Below are positions 22,401-30,600 of a DNA stretch of 64,000 nt, piece by piece. Source of the DNA: Mycoplasmopsis glycophila. Its GTDB lineage: Bacteria; Bacillota_I; Bacilli_A; Mycoplasmatales; Metamycoplasmataceae. The translations under genes were made by a program, and so were the position numbers. Every line of letters starts with the position of its first letter. Position 1 is the first letter of the stretch. The notes below the pieces were generated by a model. It did no database searches. It worked only from the letters and a program-made list of their open reading frames with translations, and had not been told where the DNA came from. The DNA is taken from NCBI RefSeq assembly GCF_900660605.1, contig NZ_LR215024.1:868001-932000 (forward strand), in the 5' to 3' direction.

Positions 22401-22469
22401 ATGAATATTAAGTTATTTTTGATTTTCTTAATATTGTTAGTTATACTAGCCATTTTAAGAACCAAATAA
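22401..22469 (+). CDS. 22-residue hydrophobic peptide, candidate type I toxin (unit 1)
   Basis: The peptide begins MNIKLFLIF, is almost entirely Leu/Ile/Val/Phe through residue 19 and ends RTK, a single membrane-spanning helix with basic ends, like Fst- or Ibs-type type I toxins. The 69-nt ORF is identical in unit 2, while flanking DNA differs. A poor AAAGGA site sits 2 nt before the ATG. A much stronger AAAGGAGG (22356-22363) drives a leader ATG at 22367 whose 14-codon frame overlaps the peptide start, so expression may be coupled. The peptide would act at the membrane; toxicity is inferred only from architecture and composition. Confidence 0.6.
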   Translation: MNIKLFLIFLILLVILAILRTK

Positions 22470-22499
22470 TTTAGAGCATATTGCCTCCTTTCGAAAAGG

Positions 22500-22530
22500 A
22501 AAAAACACCTTCCGTCCGAAGGTGTTTTTT
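22500..22530. terminator. Bidirectional terminator of unit 1
   Basis: A perfect 13-bp stem from AAAAAACACCTTC (22500-22512) to its complement (22518-22530), loop CGTCC. The A-run/T-run symmetry allows termination of the sense RNA and of the convergent RNA at the same hairpin. Confidence 0.85.
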
Positions 22531-22564
22531 CTATGGAAATGAGGTCCATGCATCGAAAAAATTC
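22500..22564 (-). ncRNA. Predicted ~65-nt convergent antitoxin-type RNA (unit 1)
   Basis: TATAAT on the minus strand at 22571-22576 predicts a start near 22564, and the shared terminator ends the RNA near 22500. No ORF is visible. Its 5' part carries the complement of GAGG..ATGCATC, matching the toxin leader at 22360-22373, and its 3' part is the complement of the toxin terminator. The -35 region is weak (TTAAAG or TTTAAA) but identical in unit 2. Existence is predicted, not observed. Confidence 0.5.
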
Positions 22565-22771
22565 ATTAAAATTATACAACTTTTCAAAAGGTTTCTTTAA
22601 AAATAAAAAAAATAGGGACTGTTCCGCTTAGCAATATAAAAAGTTAAGTAAATAAATCAAATTGTATTACAAATAAACTTTCAATGAAAAAACGTCTTAA
22701 ATCTAAAAGTTTATAAAGATAGATTAACTAAATCTTACCTTTATACTTTTTCTGTTCTTTTTTAGTTCTTT

Positions 22772-22800
22772 TTGAGTGGAAAAGTGTTTTTTTCTTATCT
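22772..22800 (+). promoter_or_regulatory. Sense promoter of unit 2
   Basis: TTGAGT (22772-22777), 17-bp spacer, TTATCT (22795-22800), the same as unit 1. Confidence 0.5.
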
Positions 22801-22883
22801 ACTTAATGTTAGGGAATCTCTGGGATTTTCTAACTGGAAAGGAGGAAAATGGGTTGAAAAAAATTTTTTTGAAAGAAAGGAAT

Positions 22884-22952
22884 ATGAATATTAAGTTATT
22901 TTTGATTTTCTTAATATTGTTAGTTATACTAGCCATTTTAAGAACCAAATAA
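22884..22952 (+). CDS. 22-residue hydrophobic peptide, candidate type I toxin (unit 2)
   Basis: Nucleotide-identical to the ORF at 22401-22469. The strong upstream site AAAGGAGG leads to a leader ATG at 22849 that begins MGWKKFFW and overlaps the peptide in another frame; this leader differs in length and frame from that of unit 1, so only the hydrophobic ORF is conserved. See the unit 1 entry for the reasoning on function. Confidence 0.6.
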   Translation: MNIKLFLIFLILLVILAILRTK

Positions 22953-22982
22953 TTTAGCGCATATTACCTCCTTTCGAAAAGG

Positions 22983-23013
22983 AAAAAACACCTTCCGGCC
23001 GAAGGTGTTTTTT
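22983..23013. terminator. Bidirectional terminator of unit 2
   Basis: The same 13-bp stem as unit 1 with loop CGGCC, whose GGCC is self-complementary. Confidence 0.85.
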
Positions 23014-23047
23014 CTATGGATATGAGGTCCATGAGTCGAAAAATTTC
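22983..23047 (-). ncRNA. Predicted ~65-nt convergent antitoxin-type RNA (unit 2)
   Basis: TATAAT on the minus strand at 23054-23059, predicted start near 23047, end at the shared terminator. It carries the complement of ATGAGTCG (23031-23038). This pairs with the leader sequence ATGGGTTG (22849-22856) of its own unit using two G-U wobbles. Confidence 0.5.
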
Positions 23048-23142
23048 ATTAAAATTATACAACTTTTCAAAATGTTTCTTTAAAAATAAAAAATTAGGAG
23101 TGTTAAAAATGTTTTTTGTTGCCCTAGAGATTACACTCTAGC

Positions 23143-23173
23143 AAACAAGAAAGGATTTGGTTGTCTCTTGTTT
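23143..23173. terminator. Hairpin terminator beyond the tandem array
   Basis: AAACAAGA/TCTTGTTT stem (23143-23150 with 23166-23173) followed by T residues. It lies between the array and the end of the minus-strand gene at 23186 and could serve both sides. Confidence 0.55.
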
Positions 23174-23185
23174 TTTAAGTAAGTA

Positions 23186-24115
23186 TTATTTATCTTCTTT
23201 ATTTTTTTGATTTTCTGTGGTTGTGTAAAAGTAAATTTTTTCAGCTAATTCATCTTTTGATAGTTTTTCATAATCAAAAATGTTAAGCATTTCAGCTATT
23301 TTGAAAAGTTTTTCATTTGGTAAATCTAAAAGCTTTTGAATTTCTTCTTTCTTTTTAGCATCTTCCGATTCTTTTTTGTGGTTTGGTTTAGATGTGTTTT
23401 CAGCTGAATATTTAAATTCTTCTTCTATTTCATCTTCAGTCATTTTCTCTCAATTTCCCATGTTTACAAATGGATTTTGTGCATCTTCATTTTTCACCAT
23501 TTTTGTAAATTCTTTACGTAAATCTTCGAAAGCTTTTCTTTGGTGAATAGCAAGGAAAGCTTTTTTAATTGCTAAAACTTCTCTTCTTAATAAGAAACAA
23601 ACCAAGAACATAACAACAAAAAAGATAAACTTAAGAATGGCATAAGCAAGTCTTCAACCAGTTAAGTTACTGAAAATAAATAATCCATTTCCACCGCTTG
23701 TAGCTAAATTAGAAATAATTAAAACTACATTGAAAAGTAAAATGGTTAAAGCATAAGCTAATGATGAGTATGAAATTTTGGAAAAGTCATGCTCTTTGTA
23801 TGATAATTTGACAGAGTTTGCATAAGTTATTAGAATAAATACTAAAAATCCTAAAATAACTCCATCATACGCAAATGTTTTTAAACCAATATAAAAATTA
23901 GATGGTTTAGTAGTTGCATCCTTAACAACTTCTAGAGCTTCGTTGCGAATGTTTTCAAAGTTAACTGCTAAAACAATTATTTGTGCTAATACTAGTGCTG
24001 AAAGAACTAGTAGACCAACAAAAAACGCAATAATTCAAAATCTAAAAGTTGATTTTTCAAATGTTCATAATTCTTCAATTGAGTTTTTTGTGAAATATTC
24101 TCTTTTTTTAATCAT
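23186..24115 (-). CDS. Conserved-type mycoplasma membrane protein
   Basis: A 309-residue protein with four hydrophobic segments (near residues 25-50, 80-105, 125-150 and 165-190) and a long hydrophilic C-terminus rich in E and K. Its ATG at 24115 overlaps the end of rluD by 8 nt, so the two are translationally coupled. It resembles the mycoplasma membrane proteins that databases name MSC_0882 family, from memory and with low certainty. No enzymatic motif is visible. Confidence 0.7.
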
Positions 24116-25049
24116 TTTGCTCCATTTCTTTTTGATCTTCAGCAATAAATTGATCAAAATCAAAATTTGCTACATCAAAATCTTTTGGTGGTTTTGAATA
24201 TAAAGTGATTCTTTTGTTTAATAACGGGTGAAGAAAAGTTAATTTATAAGCATGCAGTCTTTGTCCTTGTTCATCTACATACTTATTATAAATTGGGTCT
24301 CCATAAATTGGGTTTTTAATATATGCAAGGTGTACTCTGATTTGGTGAGTACGTCCTGTTTCTAATTCACACTTAATTAAGCTTTTTGGTAAATTATCTA
24401 AATAAAAAGTGTTTAACAGCGTAACATAAGTAATCGCATGTTTAGAATTTTGATTTGTAACAGCCATTTTTTGACGATCTTTTGGATTTCTTCCAATTGG
24501 TAAATCTAGTTTTAGTTTTTTATCTTCAATTATTCCGTCACAAATCGCAACATAAGATCTTTGAATTTTATGTTCAGCAAACATTTCTGCTAAAAGTTTG
24601 TGTGATTCATTGTTTTTTGCAATAATTAGTAAACCACTTGTATCTTTGTCAATTCTATGAACAATTCCTGGTCTTAAAAGTCCGTTCTCATTTGATAAAT
24701 TGTTCTTGAAGTGATAAAGCAAACCATTTACTAGGGTTTTTTCATAATGCCCTGGTGCCGGGTGAACAATCAGCCCTGTCGGTTTATCTATAACACAAAG
24801 ATGTTCATCTTCATAAACAATATTTAATTCCATCTCTTGTGGTTCGATTTTAATTTCTTTATCGATAACTCTTTCGATTTTAATTAGTTGCCCTTCACGC
24901 ACCTGAAATTTCGGTTTATTGATAATCATACCATCAACACTAACAACGTTTTCTTCAATTAATTGTTGAATATCATTACGTGAAATTTCAGTATTATTCG
25001 AAACATATTTATCTATTCTATCTTTGTATTTAACTATTAGTTCAATCAT
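24108..25049 (-). CDS. rluD: RluA/RluD-family 23S rRNA pseudouridine synthase
   Basis: A 313-residue enzyme that isomerises uridine to pseudouridine in rRNA. It has an N-terminal S4 RNA-binding domain (residues 15-75), the catalytic motif HRIDKDTSGLL with the active-site aspartate, and the GRTHQIRVHLA motif. A TATAAT box (25057-25062) lies 7 nt before the ATG and no ribosome site is present, indicating a leaderless message. Divergent from ffh. Confidence 0.9.
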   Translation of the reverse strand: MIELIVKYKDRIDKYVSNNTEISRNDIQQLIEENVVSVDGMIINKPKFQVREGQLIKIERVIDKEIKIEPQEMELNIVYEDEHLCVIDKPTGLIVHPAPGHYEKTLVNGLLYHFKNNLSNENGLLRPGIVHRIDKDTSGLLIIAKNNESHKLLAEMFAEHKIQRSYVAICDGIIEDKKLKLDLPIGRNPKDRQKMAVTNQNSKHAITYVTLLNTFYLDNLPKSLIKCELETGRTHQIRVHLAYIKNPIYGDPIYNKYVDEQGQRLHAYKLTFLHPLLNKRITLYSKPPKDFDVANFDFDQFIAEDQKEMEQND

Positions 25050-25056
25050 AATATTT

Positions 25057-25062
25057 ATTATA
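25057..25062 (-). promoter_or_regulatory. -10 box of rluD (leaderless)
   Basis: TATAAT on the minus strand, 7 nt from the rluD start codon. Confidence 0.6.
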
Positions 25063-25156
25063 TCAATTATTTGAATTTTATTATTGAAAGCACAAAGAGT
25101 TCAAAGCATTACTAAAAGATATTATATTAGCTCAAAAAGAATAATTTAACTTAATG

Positions 25157-25162
25157 TATAAT
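25157..25162 (+). promoter_or_regulatory. -10 box of ffh (leaderless)
   Basis: TGTATAAT with TATAAT at 25157-25162, 7 nt before the ffh ATG. No -35 match at 17 bp. Confidence 0.65.
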
Positions 25163-25169
25163 TATATTT

Positions 25170-26516
25170 ATGTTAGGATTTTTAGAAAAAAAATTACAAA
25201 AAAGTTTAGCTAAAATGGCTAAAAAAACTGTTCTTAATGAAGCAGATATTGTTGAAATCACAAGAGAAGTTAAAATGTCTCTTTTAGAAGCTGACGTTAA
25301 CTTGAAAGTTGTGAAAACTTTTATTAATAATGTTAAAGAAAAAGCTTTAACTCGTGAAATTGTTGGTAAATTAAATCCTTCTCAACAAATGGTCAAAATT
25401 TTTCATGAAGAGCTTGTAAATATCCTTGGTAATGAAACTAAAGAAATTAAGTTAGATAAAAAACCATATATTATTATGATGACTGGTTTACAAGGATCAG
25501 GAAAAACCACAGCTACAGCAAAATTAGCTTTTTATTTCAAAAAGAAAAAAATGACTGAAAAACCTCTTGTTGTAGCAGCTGACATTTACCGTCCTGCTGC
25601 AGTAGAACAACTTGTCACACTTGCTAAAAGCATTCAAATCGATCATTTTGATATGGGAATTGAACATCCTGTCGATAAAATCATTGAAAATGCATTAGAA
25701 AAAGCAAAACAAAATAATAATGATTTAATCATAATCGATACCGCAGGACGTTTAAGTATTGATGAAAAACTTATGGATGAGTTAGTTTTAGCTAAAAAAG
25801 TTGCTAAACCTAATCAAATTTTATTTGTAGCTGACGCAATGAGTGGGCAAGATATTTTGAATGTTGCAGAAACTTTTGATGAAAAATTATCTTTAACAGG
25901 GACAATTATTACTAAATTAGACTCAGATGCACGTGGAGGAGCTGCATTAAGTTTGAGACAAGTTTTAAATTTACCAATTCTATTTATTGGAACAGGTGAG
26001 AAAGTATCAAATTTAGATTTATTCCACCCTGATCGAATGGCAGATAGAATTTTAGGAATGGGTGATGTTTTATCTCTTGTTGAAAAAGCACAAGATGTCA
26101 TTGATCAAGATAAAGCTCAAAACATGTTAGAAAGAATGTTTTCAGGTAACTTTACATTAGATGATCTATTAGAACAAATCAAACAAATGAAAAATTTAGG
26201 TAAGTTCTCTAAAATTTTAAAAATGCTTCCTGGTGGTCTTGCAAATAAAATTGACGAAGATCAACTCGAAAAAGCAGAAGAAAAAATGAATATTTATCAA
26301 ATACTTATGTCATCAATGACTGATAGAGAAAGAAAAAATCCTAAATTATTAAAGCAAGCTTCACGCAAAGAAAGAATTCTTAAAGGAAGCGGACGCACAG
26401 CTCAAGAATACAATAAACTTCTCAATGATTTTGAACAAATGCAAAAAAGAATGACTGAAATGGTGAAAAACATTAAAAACGGTAAGATGCCTGGCGGAGC
26501 AGGTTTTGGGTTTTAA
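25170..26516 (+). CDS. ffh: Signal recognition particle GTPase Ffh (SRP54)
   Basis: A 448-residue protein that binds signal sequences and SRP RNA and targets ribosomes to the membrane. It has the N domain (residues 1-95), the G domain with GLQGSGKTT (106-114), DTAGRL and TKLDSDARGGAALS, and the methionine-rich M domain with a Gly/Met-rich end. The start follows a TATAAT box by 7 nt without a ribosome site, so the message is probably leaderless. tRNA-Thr follows 55 nt downstream. Confidence 0.95.
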   Translation: MLGFLEKKLQKSLAKMAKKTVLNEADIVEITREVKMSLLEADVNLKVVKTFINNVKEKALTREIVGKLNPSQQMVKIFHEELVNILGNETKEIKLDKKPYIIMMTGLQGSGKTTATAKLAFYFKKKKMTEKPLVVAADIYRPAAVEQLVTLAKSIQIDHFDMGIEHPVDKIIENALEKAKQNNNDLIIIDTAGRLSIDEKLMDELVLAKKVAKPNQILFVADAMSGQDILNVAETFDEKLSLTGTIITKLDSDARGGAALSLRQVLNLPILFIGTGEKVSNLDLFHPDRMADRILGMGDVLSLVEKAQDVIDQDKAQNMLERMFSGNFTLDDLLEQIKQMKNLGKFSKILKMLPGGLANKIDEDQLEKAEEKMNIYQILMSSMTDRERKNPKLLKQASRKERILKGSGRTAQEYNKLLNDFEQMQKRMTEMVKNIKNGKMPGGAGFGF

Positions 26517-26571
26517 CAATTCTTTTTTATTAATTTACTTCAAATAATTTATGTTAAAATTATTATTAGTT

Positions 26572-26647
26572 GCCGTCATAGCTCAGTAGGTAGAGTATCT
26601 CCATGGTAAGGAGGTGGTCGCTGGTTCGAGTCCAGTTGTCGGCACCA
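26572..26647 (+). tRNA. trnT: tRNA-Thr (anticodon GGT)
   Basis: A 76-nt cloverleaf with encoded CCA. The acceptor stem GCCGTCA pairs with TGTCGGC with one T-T mismatch at the fifth pair. D arm GCTC/GAGT, anticodon stem TCTCC/GGAGG with loop ATGGTAA (anticodon GGT), T arm GCTGG/CCAGT with TTCGAGT loop. A TAAAAT-like box lies about 15 nt upstream. Confidence 0.93.
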
Positions 26648-26661
26648 TATGTTTTAACATC

Positions 26662-26693
26662 AAAAAACCTCGAAATTAAATTCGAGGTTTTTT
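26662..26693. terminator. Bidirectional terminator between tRNA-Thr and trxA
   Basis: AAAAAACCTCGAA/TTCGAGGTTTTTT, 13-bp stem with a short AT loop, serving the converging tRNA and trxA transcripts. Confidence 0.85.
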
Positions 26694-26707
26694 ATTATCA
26701 TTAGGAA

Positions 26708-27013
26708 TTAGAAGTGTTTAAGTACAACAGCTTGAATTTGTTCAAAAGGAAGGTATCCACTAACTGTTTCAACCATTTCTCCATCAACATAAATTTCTGT
26801 AAGCGGAATTGAAGAAACTCTGTGTTCAATTGATAAATCTCTTTCTTTATCAATATTAACACGTAAAATGTCAATTCCTTGTGCTTCTGAAAGAGCTTCT
26901 AAAGATTGTTTATACATTTTACATGGTCCACATCATTCTGCAAAAAAAACAACTAATTGAACTCCTTTACCTAAAGCGCTTTGTAATTCTTCTCTATTAA
27001 CTTCTTTTAACAT
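26708..27013 (-). CDS. trxA: Thioredoxin
   Basis: A 101-residue thioredoxin with the redox motif WCGPC at residues 27-31 and the cis-Pro segment VSSIPLTEIYVDGE. It reduces protein disulfides in the cytoplasm and is recycled by TrxB (gene at 58867-59796). The AAGGAG site is 7 nt before the ATG at 27013. Confidence 0.94.
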
Positions 27014-27144
27014 TTTTTACTCCTTAAATTTTATATTGTTACTTAAATTATAGCAAAAAGTGTATTTTTTATTTAAAAAAAGCTTAAAAATAAACTTTTT
27101 GATAGATTAAGCTAATTATCAGTTCTAAAAAAAGGAATAAAAAA

Positions 27145-27246
27145 AAGCGGCGTTCTATTTTCACCGTTAGGCTATCGTCGACGCTAAAGGGCTTAACTAC
27201 TGAGTTCGGAATGGGATCAGGTGCACCCCTTTGCTATGACCACTGA
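27145..27246 (-). rRNA. rrf: 5S ribosomal RNA, copy 1
   Basis: The minus-strand sequence has the 5S core CCATTCCGAAC and the flanking helices; the ends AGTGGT and GCCGCT pair. A U-run follows. Exact ends are estimated. It has its own promoter and lies away from any 16S-23S genes in this window. Confidence 0.88.
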
Positions 27247-27250
27247 TAAT

Positions 27251-27278
27251 ATTTTACTATATTTATATAATGAGTCAA
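27251..27278 (-). promoter_or_regulatory. Promoter of 5S copy 1
   Basis: TTGACT (27273-27278), 16-bp spacer, TAAAAT (27251-27256) on the minus strand, about 5 nt upstream of the predicted 5S 5' end. Confidence 0.7.
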
Positions 27279-27344
27279 GAAAATTTTTAAAATAATTTAA
27301 AAAGCTTTTTTTCGTTCCTTGATGTAAAAAAAGAATAAAAAAAA

Positions 27345-27444
27345 GCGGCGTTCTATTTTCACCGTTAGGCTATCGTCGACGCTAAAGGGCTTAACTACTG
27401 AGTTCGGAATGGGATCAGGTGCACCCCTTTGCTATGGCCACTGA
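27345..27444 (-). rRNA. rrf: 5S ribosomal RNA, copy 2
   Basis: Identical to copy 1 over about 100 nt except for one base (GGCCATAGC here, GGTCATAGC in copy 1). The copies are spaced 198 bp apart in the same orientation. Confidence 0.88.
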
Positions 27445-27448
27445 TAAT

Positions 27449-27476
27449 ATTTTACTATATTTAAGACAGTTTGCAA
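27449..27476 (-). promoter_or_regulatory. Promoter of 5S copy 2
   Basis: TTGCAA (27471-27476), 16-bp spacer, TAAAAT (27449-27454) on the minus strand. The segment from the spacer to the 5S start is shared with copy 1. Confidence 0.65.
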
Positions 27477-27486
27477 GTAAAAAAAA

Positions 27487-27579
27487 TTATTTTTTTGCTG
27501 AACATGAGCAATTTGAACATGTGCAAGCTTGACATGTGCAAGAAACGCATGAACATGATTTGTTTTCTTTGTTTGACAT
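27487..27579 (-). CDS. 30-residue CXC-repeat peptide, metallothionein-like
   Basis: The peptide has a charged start (MSNKENKS) and then eight cysteines at residues 9, 11, 14, 16, 19, 21, 24 and 26, strictly spaced C-X-C-X2, with Ser/Thr/Ala/Asn/Gln/Val between them, and it ends AKK. This spacing is that of thiolate metal-binding peptides. Support for a real gene: a GGAGG ribosome site 7 nt before the ATG, a TATAAT box at 27611-27616 and TTAGCA 18 bp further upstream. Zinc or copper buffering is inferred; a cysteine-rich bacteriocin precursor is the alternative, but no maturation enzyme is nearby. Confidence 0.7.
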   Translation of the reverse strand: MSNKENKSCSCVSCTCQACTCSNCSCSAKK

Positions 27580-27610
27580 AAGTGTGCCTCCTTACTCTTT
27601 AACTGTTAGT

Positions 27611-27616
27611 ATTATA
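27611..27616 (-). promoter_or_regulatory. -10 box of the CXC peptide gene
   Basis: TATAAT on the minus strand, about 31 nt before the ATG, with TTAGCA 18 bp upstream as -35. Confidence 0.55.
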
Positions 27617-27667
27617 ACAAAAAGTTTGTTTTTGTGCTAAAAAAAGGCAAAAAACAAACTTTTTAAT

Positions 27668-30600
27668 TTATTTTAAAATTTTTCTAACTTTAAGAACTCA
27701 GTAGGCAACTCCGGCTGCAAGCCCACTTAATAAAGCTGGTATTGTGATTCCTAAAATTAAACCTCATCTTGTTTGTTCTTTAGTTTCGTTAGGAATTTCA
27801 AGAGTTATACTTTCGATTCTGTTATATGCTACTTGAATTTTGTCAATAATTTCTTCAACTTCATCTTCGTCTCAGTTTTCTTCGTTTTCCACTTTTGTTA
27901 AAACTTCTTGATAAATTTCTTGTGCTTCTGTACTATAAGTTTCTTTTTTCTTATATTCTTCGGTTAATTTATCAAAATTTTCTTTAAGTGTATTCATTTT
28001 AGTTTTTAAAGATTGATCTTTTGCTTTATAAGTTTCTAATTCTTCTTCATTTAAGATTTTACCTAATGAATTTAATTGTGAATGATATTGTTTATCATTT
28101 AATGAACCTTGCTCGTAGTTCTTTTTCACTTCAACAAAGTTATGAATAAATGAATTAAGATTTTGAAGTTCTTCAACTGAGTTTGCGATTTTATTGCGAC
28201 TTTGGAGATTTTCAACTTGTTCATGAGAAAATTCGTTTGAAGCAACTGTTAATTCTAAATTTGAATTAACAAGTTGAACTTTTTCGGGGTCAAAGTAACG
28301 TTTGAGTTCGTTGATTGTTTCGTTAGAACCTTGAATAAGCCCTGATAATTGATTATTGTTTAAATTATTAATATTAGCTTTTTCTAAAGCTGCTATTTGA
28401 TCTTTAATTTGTTGTTCTACATCATAGTTATTAATACTATCAATATAGCTTTGAATTGTTTGATAATTTTTCGATCATTCTTGACTTAACTTTTCTCTCT
28501 TGCTTATTATTGTTTCAAAAAGTTCTCTTTGCGCTGCTAATTCATTTACTTTAGTTCTGATTCGTTCAACTACTTCATAGCTTGCTAAATTTAAATCAGT
28601 GTTTTTAATTTCTTCAAATTTTGCAAATTCTGCTTCTGTATCCGGAACTTTATTTGTTTGTGTAAAGAGACTATTTTGAAGTTCATTGATATCTATAATA
28701 AGAGCGTTAACAACTTCAGATCTAATATTAATATCAGCTTGAAGGTTGTTTTTAAACTCATTAATTTTAGTTAAGTTTATTTCTTGCTCTTCTTTGTTTT
28801 GAGTTTGAACATAAGTTTCGATTAATTCGATTTGTTCATTAATTTTGTTGACTAAATCACTAAAATATTCAGCTGTTAAACTCAACTTGATTTCTTCGAG
28901 TTGATGAATTTGCGCTTTGATTTTTTGCTCGTAGTTACTTTGAGCTTCATTTCTTTCATTGATTTTTGCTTTTAAAGCTTCAATTTCATTTACAATTTTT
29001 TCTAAATCCGTATTTTTTGATTCAAGCTCTTCTATATTTAATCCACGAAGAGAATCACTTAAAGCAAGAATTTCTTGTTTAATTCCCTCTTTAATTTGAC
29101 TTTCTTCTTGGTTTAAGTCTGTGATTTGGTCTAAACTAAGATTTAATTTATCTAGTTTTGCATTCATTTGTTCTAAATGAATTTTCTTATCTTGAGTATA
29201 AAGATTAATTTGATTGATACTATTTAAAATATTTTGTCAAAAGACTTTAAGCTCTTTAGGATTCAATAAACTTAAATCTTGTGCATTATAACTATTTTTG
29301 TCTCTAATAAAGCTTTGTAGAGTTGAATCTGAATTAGTAAATAAACTTAATGCATATTCAATTCTTTCTTCAAATTTAGCTTTATAGCTCGAAATCATTA
29401 CTTGATAGTATTCAGTTTGATTAGAAAAATAAAGACCTTCAAGTTCATCATATTTTTCAAGAATTCAATCACTATTTTGGTTAGTGTAATTTTGCACTAT
29501 ATCAAAAATAATATCTTTAAATTGTTTTAAAAGCTTTGTCTCTTTTTCTAGATCATTAACAAAAAGCAATTCTGAAGCTAATTTCTCTTTTTCATTTTGG
29601 TAAAAAATATTAACAAGCTCACGGAAGTTTTGTAGTTGTTCGTTATTTAATTCTTGCACTTGAGCTGAATTATGAAATTCTTCTAACTGCATATTAAAGT
29701 CAGTCATTTTATTTTGAAGTTGAATAATATTTTGCGTTACTTGCGTAGCATTTTCAATAATGTTGTTCATTTTAACTTCATTGTTAAAATGTCTTTTTTG
29801 TTCTTCATTTAAACTACTTGAATTTGAGATTAAATTAATAATTGATGCAATTGTTTGTAATTTTTGCTTAATAGCTTCAAGATCACTTGATTTTTGAACA
29901 TTATCTACTTCTAAAATCAAACTTTCTTTATTAAATTCAAATAGATTTGACGATTTAATTTCTTCTTTAACTTTTTGTTTATTGGTTTCAAAATTTGCTT
30001 CACCATTTAAATTTGCTTTAGCTGCTTTAAATTGATTATCAAGTTCTTCGAGCTCATTAGTGTTTAAGTTTGTATTTGATTTATTTTGAATAAAGTTAAC
30101 TAAATTTGTTCATGCTTGGTTATAAGCATTTTTAAATTCTTCGTCTGCTTCTAAAAAGTTTAATGTTTGGTTAGTTTGTTCGTTCTTTTTATGAAGATTA
30201 ATTAAAGTTAAAATAGCATCATTTTGTTTTTGAGCTCGAAGCACAATATCATGTAAAGAATCTATTTCAGAAGCTACAATTTGATTTAGATAGATTTTTT
30301 TAGCTATTGCATTTAATTCGCTAAATTTAGTTATCTTGTCATAAATTTCTTTTTTGATGTTGTTTTGTTTTTGCTTTTCTGCTTCTTGTGAATTAATTAA
30401 ATTAACATCTAATTGCTCGTTCACGAAGGTTTTAAATTCTGCAATCACAGCTTCACTTAAAAAACTTCACTTGTCAGCTTCGATAATTGCTTTTTTTCTA
30501 GTTTCTTGTAATAAAATTCATTTTTCTTGAATTGAATTTTTAATTTCAAGTAGTCCATTATTGGCAGAATTAATCTCATCAATACTAAAGTTTCTGTCGC

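Larger units (their letters stand above)
22257..22609 (+). repeat. Tandem unit 1 (type I toxin-antitoxin-like)
   Basis: A unit of about 353 bp repeated at 22739-23092, 482-483 bp downstream. The copies are nearly identical but differ in the segments just after the leader ATG, in the terminator loop (CGTCC against CGGCC) and in the downstream direct repeat. The unit contains a sense promoter, a strong Shine-Dalgarno, a 22-codon hydrophobic ORF, a bidirectional terminator and a convergent promoter. Confidence 0.85.
22739..23092 (+). repeat. Tandem unit 2 (type I toxin-antitoxin-like)
   Basis: Second copy of the unit at 22257-22609, in the same orientation. The separating segment 22610-22738 shows no gene. 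Confidence 0.85.

Noticed and set aside
22367-22411. Leader ORF following the strong Shine-Dalgarno in unit 1 as the real product
   Set aside because: The equivalent ORF in unit 2 (from 22849) has a different frame, length and sequence, whereas the hydrophobic ORF is identical in both. It is kept only as a possible coupling leader.
22313-22579. Minus-strand ORF of 88 codons across tandem unit 1
   Set aside because: It is not open in unit 2, crosses the terminator hairpin and has no ribosome site; it is the shadow of the repeat unit.
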